A stretch of 64,000 bases of DNA from Azadirachta indica (lineage: Eukaryota > Streptophyta > Magnoliopsida > Sapindales > Meliaceae): positions 7,303,269-7,367,268 of the forward strand of contig CM040440.1 in the NCBI GenBank assembly GCA_022749755.1. Direction: 5' to 3'. Below are positions 50,524 to 63,929 of this stretch, in pieces; position 1 is the stretch's first letter; each line of letters begins with the position of its first letter. The translations under genes and the position numbers were made by a program. The notes under the pieces were generated by a model. The model did not search any database. It saw nothing but the letters and a program-made list of their open reading frames with translations, and had not been told where the DNA came from.

Positions 50524-53335
50524 CTGCAGAGAAGAATAGTTGTTAGCACATAACCACTAGAAGAAAATGGGAAGTATGAAAATGAACTCAAATAATTTAT
50601 AATTCAATCCTTTTAACTGCAAAACCTATGTAGTCTGAGAATAATCAAATGTGATATTAATAGTACATGCGAAGAAACTGGGCAAAACACTATGCATCCA
50701 GGAAAAAATGAAAGCAAAATGAAAATACCTGTTATCTAACTTATGGCTTTTCATAGACCCAAAGGAAACATGGAACCCCTATACATATGTATAATGTATT
50801 AATACAGGCATTTAAGTAACCAATCAGTGAAGATGTTAGATCATCTTGGGAACTATAGTAAACAAGATTGTTGTGCTGGATTTTCCCATGTATGCGAATC
50901 ATCTAGTCTTAATTTATTAAATTAAGTGACAAGCATTCATGCAAAAGGAATGTGAAATAACCATAGAGTTAGGTGACATAACCAGATGCTGCTTAAACAG
51001 AGACAACTAAAATACGTTATGTCATACAAGTTTGGAGGGGAAAATTTACAAGCTTCCATAAAAATTACAAATTTCATAACTCTAAAAGAACAAGGGACAA
51101 TTGCACGCCAGATCACTTTTAAAGCAATTCAAAAAATGAAACAGCATTCTTCACCTAAAAAGAAATAAGCTAATGTCACTTATTTTTCATAACCATTTTC
51201 CTAAAATAGGAACTTACCGCACCACATCAGAGATCAGAGGAACTGCACTGAGAAGTACTTTGAATTTATTAATTCTTATTCTTAAGTAGCTCAAACTTTT
51301 CATTCAGCACACAACTCGAGACGAAAGAGGGAGAATCACAAATCCAGCCAACATCGAAGTAAATTTTTTGAATGTAAGGCTGTAATTCTTTTCTTTTCAC
51401 AAGTATACTTCACAGCCATTTATAATGGGAGCAAATCCCACCACATCAGCATTCCAACAAGTACTAAAAATTCCTCTCACTCAGTTTACAAAACAAAACC
51501 TCCCACAAAAATAAACCACAAAATTAACCTAAAACAACAAATCAAAATTTGCAAACAGCAAAGAAGAGTTGAAATATTGAAAATAAAAATCCACAGAACC
51601 CCACAGTAAAAACCAGCATAGTGCCCTTAATTCAATAACAATCAAACCACATCAACCAAAAAAGAACACTGCAATGCGTGCTTCCACAACTCTAGCCACT
51701 AGCGTCTCCACAAAGTTCAAACCATTAATTGTTCGCATAAGCGGAACAAAATTCAACGAAGTCACACAGTTCTCACTACCACACCGCTTAAAACACACTA
51801 AAACTACAGCATTTCGAAGCAAACAGAAGAGTGAATGCTCTAAATTAATTTTAACACGTAAAAAACCTCACTGATTTCATAAATTTTACAGGAATCTCGA
51901 ATTCAATTATTTCCTTGAAACTAAAAAAATAATAATAATTAAAAAAAAGGAAGAATTAAGTGAAGGAGATATTATTAAGACAGACCTGGCGCTGATTCTG
52001 ATCTGAGGAGAGAATGCAGGGCTTGAGCTGTAAAGTGGTACAAACTAATAATACAAAAAACAATTTACAAAATTTTTTAGAGAGATTTGTATGATGCTGA
52101 AGAGAGAGACAGAGAGGAGTGTGTGTGCGTTTGTCTAATGCTTTTCTAGAGAGAGAAAGAGTGTGCGTGAGAGTGAGTTAAGAGAGCGAAACTGTAGTGC
52201 GTGTGTGTGGAATAGATGCTTGGAATAAAAATGGTGCGCGAGCCCAGCCAATCAGAAGAGAGTGTTTTAGCACGTGCGAGTGAGACCTTCCGTACGTGCC
52301 AACCGACGCTTCCGTAAGTAAACTTTTCTTTCAAGAGCTACTACTACGGCTACTTAAAACATGTTCTGTACTCTCTACGTCGGTCGCAGACTCACACTCT
52401 TCCTACCACACCGCCTTGTTCCAGTCAAAATCATTATTTTTTTAAATATATAAATTATTGAAATAAAAAATTCAAATAATCAACTTCTATCCGGATCTCG
52501 TGAGTCAGGTCCCAATTTTGGTTTAGATAATAATAATTCTTAAAATCTATTGTATTCTTTTACAGGGGTAGCCTTAAAAAATTTAGACAATTAAATCAAA
52601 GGATCCCAATGTAATATTTAAATTAATAATTATGTTCTATTTTTATGTTGCCGAAAGTATTAAAATTGAAAATTAATTTGTATTTTTTTCCCAGCTGTGG
52701 TTAATTTTATTCTCGTTTTACAGCACCAGTTCTTTTGAGACAATAATAAATGAATTTTCATGATTATTTTGAAGAGTTATATTTTCTTTTACAACGATCG
52801 AGTTACAGAGTTATGCGCCAATTGACACAAATGTCCCTGGATCTTTCTGGAATGACAATATTTTCGAGGCGAGGAAAGGACAATGGTATATCGGAAAGCC
52901 CATTCCATGCGGGCCCCACTCCACCGATTGCAGAAATTCTGGTCTGCACAGCACTGAATTTACTACCGACGCAGATTTTTAATAAGGGGACAGTAATACC
53001 CTTTGACTGGCAAGACCTTCAATGAGTACACTTGCAGTGATAACGATATTGGATGAAGGATAAAATCGTCAAGTAAAAATTATCGGCGGAATAATAAGCA
53101 ATAGTAGCGACCACCCACTTTTATATTCCAAGCAATAATTCTGTGCCCTCAGTGATTTAACATCACATCACTCATGGCGTTCTCTGTGTGTGATAAATAA
53201 TGCCCGTTGCTCAAATTACGGTGTGACGTGAAGCTTTATTAACGAAAGGGAACAGCTAGTTAGTTAGATGACTATTCAATTTACTAGCATTAGGATGAAT
53301 AGGATGAATAGGATGACATAAGTAAGAAACCGCTT
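50524..53335. other. FEI leader intron(s), promoter and upstream spacer
   Basis: The leader and promoter probably lie at about 51.2-52.4 kb, where GA-rich and GT-rich tracts are found (52090-52210). No coding gene supported; the 91-codon frame at 52750-53025 has no family resemblance. Confidence 0.45.
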
Positions 53336-53544
53336 AATTATTAAAAGGAGAAACTTACAATTGTCCTGTTAGATATGATATGTTACAATTACCTTCTAAT
53401 GGTTCAAAAAATTTCGAAATTTTTTATTACTAAAAAAATTTTTTATTACAATTTTTTATTACTCGAAATTTTTTGAACCATTAGAAGGTAATTGTAACAT
53501 ATCATATCTAACAGGACAATTGTAAGTTTCTCCTTTTAATAATT
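53336..53544. repeat. Perfect long inverted repeat (hairpin/MITE-like)
   Basis: Arms 53336-53417 and 53463-53544 are exact reverse complements over 82 bp, read base by base, with a 45-bp AT-rich loop. There is no coding frame. Such perfect arms indicate a recent foldback element or MITE, or a source of long double-stranded RNA. Clear target duplications were not found. Confidence 0.9.
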
Positions 53545-53749
53545 TTTTTTTAAACTAATAAAAAAATATATTTTTACTTAAGTATCTCTCATTTATGATG
53601 ATAACTAGAAAGAAATCATTTGACGTGAGAAATAATAATATAATATGCTATACAATAAAAAAAAATGATTTGATGCGTATATTAAATTATTAAAAGTCAA
53701 AATACTTTTGATAAAAATCAAAATCAAAATCTAATAAATCCAATCTTTG

Positions 53750-54180
53750 CTTCTGATCGAATATTATGTAAAAATAATATTATAATTAAAAATTAAAATA
53801 AAAGTAAATATAAATATAAATATAAATAAAACTAAAAGCATGAATAGATGTATAAATTAAAAATATAGATATAAATATATAAATATAACATAAATATATA
53901 TACACATTAAAAATATAAATACGCAAATATAGATATAAATAGATATTAAAAATATAGATTTAAATATAAATACACAAATATAAATAAGAAAATAGATATA
54001 AATATAAATTAAAAATATAGATCTAGGTGTATAAAATAAAAATAAAGTTATAGATATAAATGCATATATACATATATAAATATAAATATGAAGGTAGATA
54101 TAGATACAAATATAAATATAGACGTATAAATATTAATATAAATGTAGTTATATAAAATATAAATAAAATTAAAAATGAAT
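53750..54180. repeat. AT-rich minisatellite-like tract
   Basis: Long run of variants of TATAAATA / ATAGATATAAAT with occasional ACAC and GTA interruptions. Confidence 0.8.
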
Positions 54181-54302
54181 TAATTTAATTTTTCTTTTTA
54201 ATTTAAAGAATTATAAAATTATATATAGTAAATTATCAAATCATAGTTAGCACACATCAGTCAATATAAGACAAATGGTCTATTTTGCCTTTAAAAAGCA
54301 AG

Positions 54303-54420
54303 TTTTTCTCGTTAAAAAATTGAGGGCGAGAGAGTTTTAGTATTTTTGGAACTATTAGAGGGGGTAATTGTAGCATATCAAATTTAACATGGGGGCAATT
54401 ATAAATTTTTCTCGTTAAAA
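54303..54420. repeat. Diverged single-arm relative of the perfect hairpin
   Basis: 54348-54420 aligns by eye with the right arm of the inverted repeat at 53463-53544 (GAAC.ATTAGA, GGTAATTGTA.CATATCA, CAATT.TAA.TTTCTC) with many substitutions. TTTTTCTCGTTAAAA occurs at both ends of the segment in direct orientation. Confidence 0.6.
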
Positions 54421-55613
54421 TCATATTAAAAATTTATCTAAATTTAAATCGATATTTTTATAACTTAATTTAGAATTTTTTACCTAAACCTGTGATTTTT
54501 ACTCTTACAAATAATTGAAAAAATTATAAACACTATCCCTCAAACCTTAATAAAAGTTGCGATTATCAATGTACTTTTTATTATTGAAATTAAATTTAAT
54601 ATATCATAATTAACAATTCTTTTAAAATTGACATCAAGATTTTGATTTTTGATTTTATCTAAAATTTAAACATTAATACGAAATTAATAATATGATATTA
54701 ATTTATTATATCATGAGATTTAATTCATCTAAATACTAAATGGTATAAAAAATTCTGGTCCTTAATCTTATCCAAAATTTAGATGTTTAATTTAAATTAA
54801 TAATATAATATTAATTTATTATACGATTAGATTCAATATACATACAAATTCACTAATATAAAGGTCACGTGTTTTCCTTTTTTAAAAGAGGACAAAAATT
54901 ATATAAGATATTTGATAATAATATAATTTTCTTACATTATTTTTTATATTTTTTAATCAATAAAAGAATTTATATTCTTAGTATTATGTTTCTCTAAGAT
55001 TTCCATTATTAATGCATGCGAGGCCTATTACTAATATTTCTTATTCATATTGTTGATATTAATTCTCTTTATTTCAATCAGAATTCTTGACATCATTAAA
55101 CGTAGAATTTGAATATTAAATCTACAAATAATCAAATTTCAAGAAATATTCCTCCACATTCGTAGAAAAGGAAAAATACCTGTTAGCTCTAAGATTTAAG
55201 CTAAATATCTACTTCCTCTCTATAGTTTCAAAAATGTTCTTTACCCCCCTATATCTAAATTTTTTTTCAATTTTATCCTTAAAATGAAACAAAGAGAACC
55301 ATGATTTATTTGAATCAGATTTTTTTTTAATTACAAAATAATCAAGAAAAAAATTTGTAATTTATTATGCTTTTTTATTAATATTACATCATATATTAAA
55401 CTATATTTATAAGATTAATTCAAAACTAAAATTTATTTTCTTTAGTAATAATAGATAATTATTATTATTTACACTATTTTATTATTGTTTTTATAATTAT
55501 TTTTACTACAATAAATCTATTTTAAAATTCTAATATATTAGTTTTAGTAAAATTATTTTTATTATAAACATACTTGTTTTATTTGAAATAATTTTATTAA
55601 TATAAAAATGTAT

Positions 55614-55998
55614 AATTTAAAATATTATTATATAATCATCCATAATTTAAAATAATTTAAATTTTATTATTAATATTATCACTGTTATTATTATATTTTT
55701 TACTTATTAATATTATAAAACTTAATAAATTAATTTATTTTGTTTAAAAATATTCCAAAAGAATTAATTTTTAAAAATAATGTAAGAAAATTTATAATAA
55801 AAATATAAAAAATTTAAAATTTAAATATTATTATATAATCATCCATAATTTAAAATAATTTAAATTTTATTATTTTTATTATTATTATTTTACTTATTAA
55901 TAATTATAAAACTTAATAAATTAATTTATTTTTTTTTTTTTTAAAAATATTCCAAAAGAACTCATTTTTAAAAATAAATTAAGAAAATTTATAATTAA
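55614..55998. repeat. Tandem duplication, period about 203 bp
   Basis: TATAATCATCCATAATTTAA occurs at 55631 and 55834, and both copies continue through CTTAATAAATTAATTTATTT and AATATTCCAAAAGAA with small differences. Confidence 0.75.
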
Positions 55999-56431
55999 TA
56001 AATCATAATTTTGTTATTTTTAGTATATTTAATGTATGATATGATATTAATAAAAGAGTATAATAAATTATAAATTTCTCTTAATTATTTGGAACCAGAC
56101 AAATCCGGTTCAAATAAACTGGATCGTGATTCTCTTAAGTTCAGTTTAAAGATAAAATCGAACAAAAAAATTAGATAAAGGAAGGTAAAAGGTTTTTTCA
56201 AAACTGTTGAGGGAAGTGAGTCAAACCTCGGGGATTACGGACATTTTCCCGTAAAAAGACAATAGCTCGAAGGAATGTGGATGCCACGTGTCGAAAGAGG
56301 ACGGCTGGCGGTGAGAGGAATGCAATACATCTCAGACTCTGACACCAGGCGCCGACGAAACCAACAAACCAACTAATTGCAATCCAATAACGATTGGGGT
56401 TGGTTACGGCAATCGAGAGCGGAAGAGAGAG
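55999..56431. promoter_or_regulatory. Upstream region of the small zinc-finger gene
   Basis: GC content rises from about 56200 towards the ATG, with CCACGTGTCG near 56285 (G-box-like core). This is likely the promoter and leader of the next gene. Confidence 0.45.
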
Positions 56432-59412
56432 ATGACGAGAGGAAAGCAGAAGATCGAAGCGCAGAGGCGAAATGCAGAGAGGAATCAAAAGCCAAAGGGA
56501 TCTCAGCTTGAGGCCCGAGCTGTTGCCCTCAAAGTTAGCTGCCCCATCTGTAAGGTGATCAATGTTTTATTTTACTTGTCAATGAGCTATCTCATATGGT
56601 TGACTGGATCTCACCCTGATTTTAATCATATGTCGGTGCTAAATGATTTTCTGGAAAAAAAAAAAAATTAAAGAGAAAAGCTTGTGCTGATTGTGTAGGT
56701 TTAACATGGAGGAGGGATTCTTATGTGGGTCTAGTGCATTTTTTTTTATACAATTATGCTGCAAAATTTATATCTTTATTAGGAACAAATTTAAACTTGA
56801 ATTCATAATATTGAAACACTAGTGGAAGGAAAATAATTAGCATGGTAGAAGGATGATCTATGAGATATACTTTGTGATAATCTCATGTGTTATGGGACTT
56901 TTTGAAAGTTCGGGGCCATGTGTCTTGCTATGGCAAGTACGTGAATCTCTTGAGTTTTGTGATTCAAGAAGGTAAATGACAATGGAGATAATTAGTTCAC
57001 TCTGAAGAGACTATAAGAAGATCACAGTAAAATCTCTAACTATGCTTCATTATTTTCATTATCTAAATTGACCATGGTAACCTCCAACCTTTTTTTTTTT
57101 TCTTCTCACCTACAAATTACTTGTATTTGTATTCAAATTAAACCAATTATCTTTTCCCGAACCCAAACTGCAGTATAAACCAAAATTTGTCCACCTCTTG
57201 GACCAAAATGTTGTTGTCTTTCTTGTTGCTTTTCAAGCCATTTTTGCTGCCCATCTCTATAGATTGATTTAAGCTGTATCTTTGTTTCTTATTTTATTAT
57301 TTTTTTTATAGATTATAAGAAATGGAGTTCAAGTTCCCTCTCATTCAGGCCCTAATGTAGTAGTTTCTCTTTTATGTCATGGAAATCTATCTTTTGTTTC
57401 TGGGGTTTTTGTTCTATTTCAGTATCCTTGTCATTGAAGCCATAGTAGCAGAAATTCTTATTTGCATCTCAGAGTAACTGTTGTCAGTTTTTCTTATGAT
57501 CTGTGTTTGTATCGAAGATACTTTTCTTGACTACAAAATGCAACATTTCCTTACTTTCCTTCTAATCACTATTTGTGTCTGATTTTTATTTTAAAAAGAT
57601 AATCAAATGTGGTTGTTGTTTTTGTTGTACATAGTTTATGTTCCCATAAATTTTCTGAGGTTTATTTGCACAATATTGCAAAACAAAATCAGGTCCTGAT
57701 CTTGAGGGGCTTGAGTGTGTCATTGAGCTTGAACTCCTAAGTGAGTGGAAATTTGAGTTAAACTCATTTACAAGATTACTTGGGTTGAAATTTCCTCGTT
57801 TTCTCATGCAAGCTTAAACAAAACTTTATGACATTAGTCTGGTTCACACCAAACTGAACACTTGAAGTAACAAGCATAGCTTCAACATTTATTTAACCAA
57901 GTTCAGTTTGTTTGCACTTCAAATTTCAAAAATCATCTCATTACAGTTTATAAATTTATTTCTTTCTTTAAAAAAAAAAAAAAAAGCAAATTATGCTCAT
58001 TGCTTTACTGATTTGTTAGTCAACATACTTAAGAGATGAAAATCTTTTCTACCTTTTTGCTCAGAGACAGCAGGTTTATTTTAGGTTTGGATGGTTCAAG
58101 TATTGAAATGTTTTGCTACCTTTAATCTATAATATTGTCTTTGCTTTTCCATGGATGGTTATAATAGTCCTTTCCTTTGGTCGGGATTTTTAGTTAAAAT
58201 AGAAAGGTAATATTATTGTGTACTTTAACATGGATTTTCTTTGCAATTTGAAGACTAACATGCAGAATATCATTTTGTTTGAGATTTGGAAACTACTAAC
58301 AGGTTAAATGGCAAGAGAAGAAACCATCTGAAAATTTCAAAATATTAATTAATGAAATGTTGGATCTGTGATAACAGTATTTATTCATAATGTCTTAGTG
58401 TTGTAGATAGATAAACACTGAAGCATTTTGCAATATGCCTGAGCTGCTAAAGGAGCTGGTTTAGTGATTTCGGCAAAAGGATTAAATTATTTCAAGCAAC
58501 GGTTAGATTTTTGGGTTATAATATTCATCTGGAGATTGTCTCCACAAATAGGATTAAATGCAATTTGCTGATGAATTTCATGATGTTATTGAAGACAACC
58601 AATGGCTGCAATCTTGCAAAGATTCTGGGAAGTTCAAATTGCATGTTGATTTCTGTAAGATTCTTGCTTCATGTAGCAAGTCTTTGTTTCAGGGAGTTCT
58701 AAAAGTTTATATTCAAATGCCAAAAATGAACTCACTTTTAGTGTCACTTTTGTTGTTGTTTGTCTATGATTGGAAACATGCTGAACAGTGGGGCAGAATG
58801 TTTTGTAATGGTTGGGGGGAACTTGCAAATATAGTGATAATCTAGATTCTTAATCACACTATGGGATTTCAGGTGATGTTATACTGAAAAAAAAAATTAA
58901 CTGGCAGTATTAGTGGCGACATCGTACCTTTGAGTGTATAAAGTAGTCTAGTCAAGATATATTCCTTGACAGACTTTACATTCTAAGTTGGCAGTAATTC
59001 TGCTCGGAGTTTGAGCTTCAGAAGTCCCAAAAAAGAATTTTCCCCTGGTCAGATCAAACACAAATTTTACTGGTAATATTGCATTATTGGCCCTTTTTGT
59101 ATAATTTACGTCATTCAGTACATTAAATGCTCTTGCTATGCTGGATTTCTTATGCTTCCAATTAAGTTGCCATTACTACACATATGCGCTTCATTTACAA
59201 TACAATTTGCTTACAGTAGTATGCTATGATCCTTGTTTCTGGCATCTCAGTTCCTTGTATGTAGCTTTGCTGTAACAATTTTAATACATTCTGTGGCATT
59301 CTAAACTGGAGGTAATTTGCTGTTTCAGGCACAGCTAGCAAATCAGAATCAGCTTGGTGATCATTATTCTTCCAAGCATCCGAAGGAAAAGCCTCCTACT
59401 GAATCCAGTTGA
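56432..59412 (+). CDS. Small zinc-finger protein of the At2g23090-like family
   Basis: Two exons, 56432-56554 and 59329-59412 (phase 0), giving 68 residues. The N-terminal half is basic and Gln-rich with KGSQLEARAVALKV, the hallmark of this small plant family. C37, C40, H53 and H58 form a C2H2 zinc site (CPIC-x12-H-x4-H) that is completed only when the two exons are joined, which supports the model. The C-terminus is KHPKEKPPTESS. Function is unknown; related small proteins are called SERF-like or zinc-binding. The 2.77-kb intron is large for the gene and contains one unexplained open frame near 58558-58845. Confidence 0.85.
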
Positions 59413-61068
59413 TTGATTTCCTGTTAATGTAACATATGCAAAAAAGTTAAAAGAAAAAATGGAAAGAAATCCGCCCATCTGAGTATCTAATGTGTGCCAA
59501 CCTTTTGTTATCTGAATAAAGGGAGTTCTTTTAAAATTATTTAGCTTTCTGGACGGTGAACCTTTGTATGACTATGGAGGATGACGGGAAACTAGTTCTT
59601 TTTCTCCTCTTATTGCTTTTGTGCTAGTTTGGTTCATACGCATTTATATCACCTCTCTTTTTATTTTTTTAATCTTCTGCATAACATAAATAGATATGAT
59701 AACTGGAAGAAAGGTTAATACATCAGTAGGTGACTAAACGAGTAAGCTGAAGTAGTTCAAGTATAGCTACTTGGGAGAGAGCTACACCTGGGCTTCAAGG
59801 TTCATCTGCTCAGCACGATCTTTCTATTTTCTTATTAGACCTCACGGATTTGTGCAGCGTCCACTGACTGCACCCTTGTATATAGCAGTCAGGATCTGGT
59901 ATTTAAGGAGCTTGGGGCAATTCCCAGCCGATTGAGTTAAATTCTTACTCGTGTGCATAAACCGTTGGTCTATCGTTGATGCAATTCTAAAAGGGTATCT
60001 GCTCAGCAGAGAACCATTCTTTGCAATCATCAGTGCGGAGTGTCGACGGCAGAACTTGGACAAATTTTTGCATTTATTCAGTGGCATCAAAATGAGGTGA
60101 TTTTATTTAAATGTTCCAACGGAATAGACAAGAAAAACTAGCGATCTATTCTTCGCTCTCTTTTACCTTTTGTAGGTGATTTCATATGTATTTTCAACTT
60201 GCGTATATCACACAATCTCTTCTCGCATGTATTAATACATGAATTAAAACCTTGTTTTCCATCTCGTCTAGTATTCATACAAATTGAATCAAAGTCAATA
60301 GGTAAGATTACAAATTTTTGCAAATTATTTCACCAGAAAGCATCTCTAACTCTGTTCACCATTCCATGCACTTGAGCTATATCCTACGGAATTTGTGTCA
60401 TACAAAGCCCTAATCTAGCAATATATTCAAATAACATCATCCGATAGAGGAAAATGTATGATTGATACTCATAATTTGGCTTCAAACTTTGACTAATATT
60501 TTCTTGACATTCCACATCAAAATCATTGACTCATTATCATAACACACTATAAACTATGAAAAGATGATGGAATATTTTAAAATTCACATTTCTTACTAGC
60601 CACTAGAATGAAAACAACAAAACAAACACTTACACACCGGAAGATCATGTTCAATCTTCAATCTAGAATTGCTTTCAAACCACAATTGTAACCAAAACAA
60701 CCATAAGTAACATCCTCCTCACAGGAAAATCTAAAGAATGTTAATATACTAGAAAATGTATAGTTCTCCTTTTCATCGCAAAAGAATCTCTGAAAAAGTT
60801 TGGAGTATATTTGTTAATATGTTTCTGCTTCACTTTGAAACACTGCTATAGCGTTTGATAACACTTTACTTGCCAACCAATAATTACTAATTACTCTCCC
60901 GCTTTGCATTAAAAGGCACAGCATCTCGATTTCAAATATATACTAATCGGGGACCTTCTTGTACACCAAGATATACATATATCTTTGTACATGCTTCTGC
61001 TTTCCTATTCACTCTGCATCAACCAAACTTTTGCTGTTAGTTATGTCTAAAAGAAAAAATTGTTTACC
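59413..61068. other. Intergenic between small zinc-finger and trihelix genes
   Basis: Mostly AT-rich. The part 59760-60110 is less AT-rich and holds an 82-codon minus-strand frame (60090-59842) with no recognised family; it could be a non-coding RNA or a gene relic. No tRNA or snRNA fold was recognised. Confidence 0.4.
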
Positions 61069-61954
61069 TCAGAGATTATTTTGATTGATGAGTTTGGTCA
61101 AGAGGGTGGTCAAGAGGTCATCCCTCCTCTCAGCTCGGCTTTCTTCTCTGATCCTCCTTTCTTCATCCCTTTCCCTCCAAGCCTGTTCAGCGAGTAACCT
61201 TTCTTTCTCGAGCCTCTCCATTCTCTGCCGCCATTCCTCCTCAAACAATTGCCTCTCCCGCGCACGCCTCTCCATCATTTCCCTCCACTCCATTTCCATC
61301 CTGTGTTGCTGCTCAAAGAATCCCTTTAGCATTTCCTCAATAGTAGCCGTAACACTGCTTGCTCTTGAAGACTTGTCTGAAACATTTCTTTCAATCTTCC
61401 TCTTACGGGAATTACCTCTAACAGGCTTCTCCTCCTCCTCGCTCTTATCATCATCATCATCTTCTTCTTCTTCTTCATCAGACAATTCATCTACATTCAT
61501 TCTCTTAATCCGTTTCTTCGCCTGTGATGAACCGGCCTCCGATTCAGTAAGCAATTTCTGCATATTCTTTGCTCTTTCAGTGAATACTGCATGCAGTTCA
61601 TCAAAGAATGGGCATTGCCTTCCACTCTCCGGATCAGATGTCTCCTTCCCCTATATCACAACATCAATTTCCATAATTAAAAGCATTCCAAGCATAGAAT
61701 TTTTTAAAAAAAGAAAAATAAAAGCTGCTATTTTGTTTTACCTTGTAGCGATTAACGAGATTTTTCCACTTGCATTTGCATTGATCGGGTGTTCTTGAAT
61801 AGCCTTTCTCTCTCAATTTAACACTCACAACTTCCCAAACCGTTTTGTTGCGTTTGATTCCAAAGAAATCCCTCTCCAATTCTCCACGAATCACGATCAA
61901 CTCCCGAGTCTCGTCACTACCCCACTGGGATTGCTGTGTTGATGATGTTAACAT
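61069..61954 (-). CDS. Trihelix transcription factor, GT-3 subclass
   Basis: Two exons, 61954-61742 and 61650-61069 (phase 0), giving 264 residues. GT-3 factors bind GT elements and repress or activate light- and stress-related genes in the nucleus. The trihelix domain (about 8-75) has its three Trp at 11, 40 and 63 and the blocks RGELERDFFGIKRNK and RTPDQCKCKWKNLVNRYK, close to GT-3a/GT-3b. A very acidic stretch (about 125-145, Glu and Asp runs) is followed by a basic KRKIE patch. A charged, coiled-coil C-terminal half (MEMEWREMMERRARERQ, then LLTTLLTKLINQNNL) is typical of GT-3 dimerisation. The + strand frame opposite is a Ser-rich artefact. Confidence 0.92.
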
Positions 61955-63429
61955 TCTTGATTCTTGTTCCTACCCCGAACCCGAGCAGAATCTACACTTT
62001 CTTCCTTTTCTAGGGTTTTATTGGTTGAAGATAAGGATTTCTCAGAAACGACATCGTTTAGGCAGAAAATATACATGAAAGTTGTAATTTGCCTGATATC
62101 ATTTTCGATTGCTTTTGTTTTGAGGGTGCCTTTACCAACCGCTACACCCTTATTCGCTATTCATAAAAGCCATTGATTTGGAAGACAGCTTCGTCTTCCC
62201 TTTGGCAATTCATTCGTTTTTGACAATATATATATATATATATATCTATATATATATACAAGACAGGATAGTCAGGCTGTTGTTTTTGCATAAAATTTTA
62301 TAAAATTTTATATGAATTATAAACAATTAAATATAAACATATTTAAAAATTAATATTATATTTAATCATATAATTAATATATTTTTATAATTAATGAATA
62401 TATCAAATACAATTTCAATCTTTAAATGTATTTAATTTATAATAGATATAAAATTTTATGTAAAAAAAATATTACTAATCCTGTCATATATATATATTTA
62501 TATATATAAAAGAAGATTTAAAATTTGAATAATGGTACTATGCATGTACTTTGATAAATTTACACTTTTTTTCGTCAAAATCTCCAATTATTTCGTTGTA
62601 TTTTGTTATTGTCAAGCGAAATTTACAATTTATTAATTATATTTAAAATGCATAAAGGTCATATCGTGAAGTTGAGTTAAAGCTAAAAGTTTGATTGTTG
62701 CAATGAAAGATTCTCTTTAGTATAAAATTAAAAAGTTCTGATTCTTCAAATGTATAAATATTTATTTCAAGAAACACACGCCAAATCATATGATTTTGAC
62801 ACTTTACTTATTAATTGGGTAATTATTTTTTTTATAATTTTTAAGATTATTTATTATACACATAAACGATTTAGACAATAAATTTTACATTATTTGAGAT
62901 ATATATTTTTTAGATAAAATTTGTATAAGATGATATTTAACACTACTCCAAACATACGGTACTTTTTCAATTATTATATTTATTCGAAAATTGCATAATT
63001 GAAAATATAGGATAGAAACAATTGTTTTATCTATAAACTTCAATAAAATTTTAATTTATTAGTTTTGGTATTATATAGAAATTTTTTGACAATATCTAAA
63101 CAAAATTACAGTTATATACTATGTAAATATAAATTAATAACAATGCCAAAAGTAAAAAATAAATAGAAACTAAGAAAAATGCTATTTATTTATTGGTGAG
63201 ATTCTCTTAGATTTGTTTTACTGAAAATGATGACATCAATTTTAGGCCATTGATTCCATGCAATTCGAAATTGAAGAGGAATGACGAATTTGTATATATA
63301 TTGTATAAATTAATAATTAAAGTTTTGTTTCTGAATTTAAGTCAACAGAAATTTGAAGTTAAAATAACACAAAAAATTGATACACCAACCGACATTGATA
63401 GTTGCTGAATTTGTATTTTAGTGATCTTA
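61955..63429. other. Trihelix promoter and AT-rich spacer
   Basis: The first 250 bases should be the trihelix leader and promoter. A TA-repeat tract lies at 62226-62258. Nothing coding is seen in the rest. Confidence 0.5.
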
Positions 63430-63898
63430 AACCGGGCCCAATAATTCAGACCATTGGGTTTGTAACAAACAACAATCCCGGCCCATAACCTTTTACACTT
63501 ACTTCTTTTTCCTTCGCCCATTTTGAGCTTATAAATGATAAAAAGGACCGCGTTCGTTGAAACAAGGATAGTCAGATCAAAGGCCTATAAAACAGGAAGA
63601 AAAAGGCAGCGAGCAAAGCCAAACAAGGCATCTATTTTTTGTAAAGGTGAGAATCAAATCAATAAGGAAGAAAGTCTGCTCAACCACGAACTCATAAATA
63701 AAATTCATTTGAAACTTGGCCTTTGAAAAGCAAGCACGTGACGTGGACGTGATTGAGAATGGCCTTTAGAGGGATTGTGGGGTTGGAATTTAAAACCTAG
63801 GGTTTGGAGGGGAGGGACTTGAATTCCCAAAAGGCTGTTATCTATCTGTCATTTCTCTCTCTAATGCCCAAAAGGCTGTTAGCTAGCTGTCATCTCTA

Positions 63899-63929
<31 letters not shown>

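Noticed and set aside
58558..58845. 95-codon frame in the small zinc-finger gene intron
   Set aside because: No recognised domain, no need for it in the gene model, and no clear pair of splice sites in phase.
61085..61798. 237-codon Ser-rich frame on the + strand
   Set aside because: It is the antisense of the trihelix gene. Its Ser runs are the complement of Glu/Asp/Arg-rich codons, and the minus strand gives a full family match.
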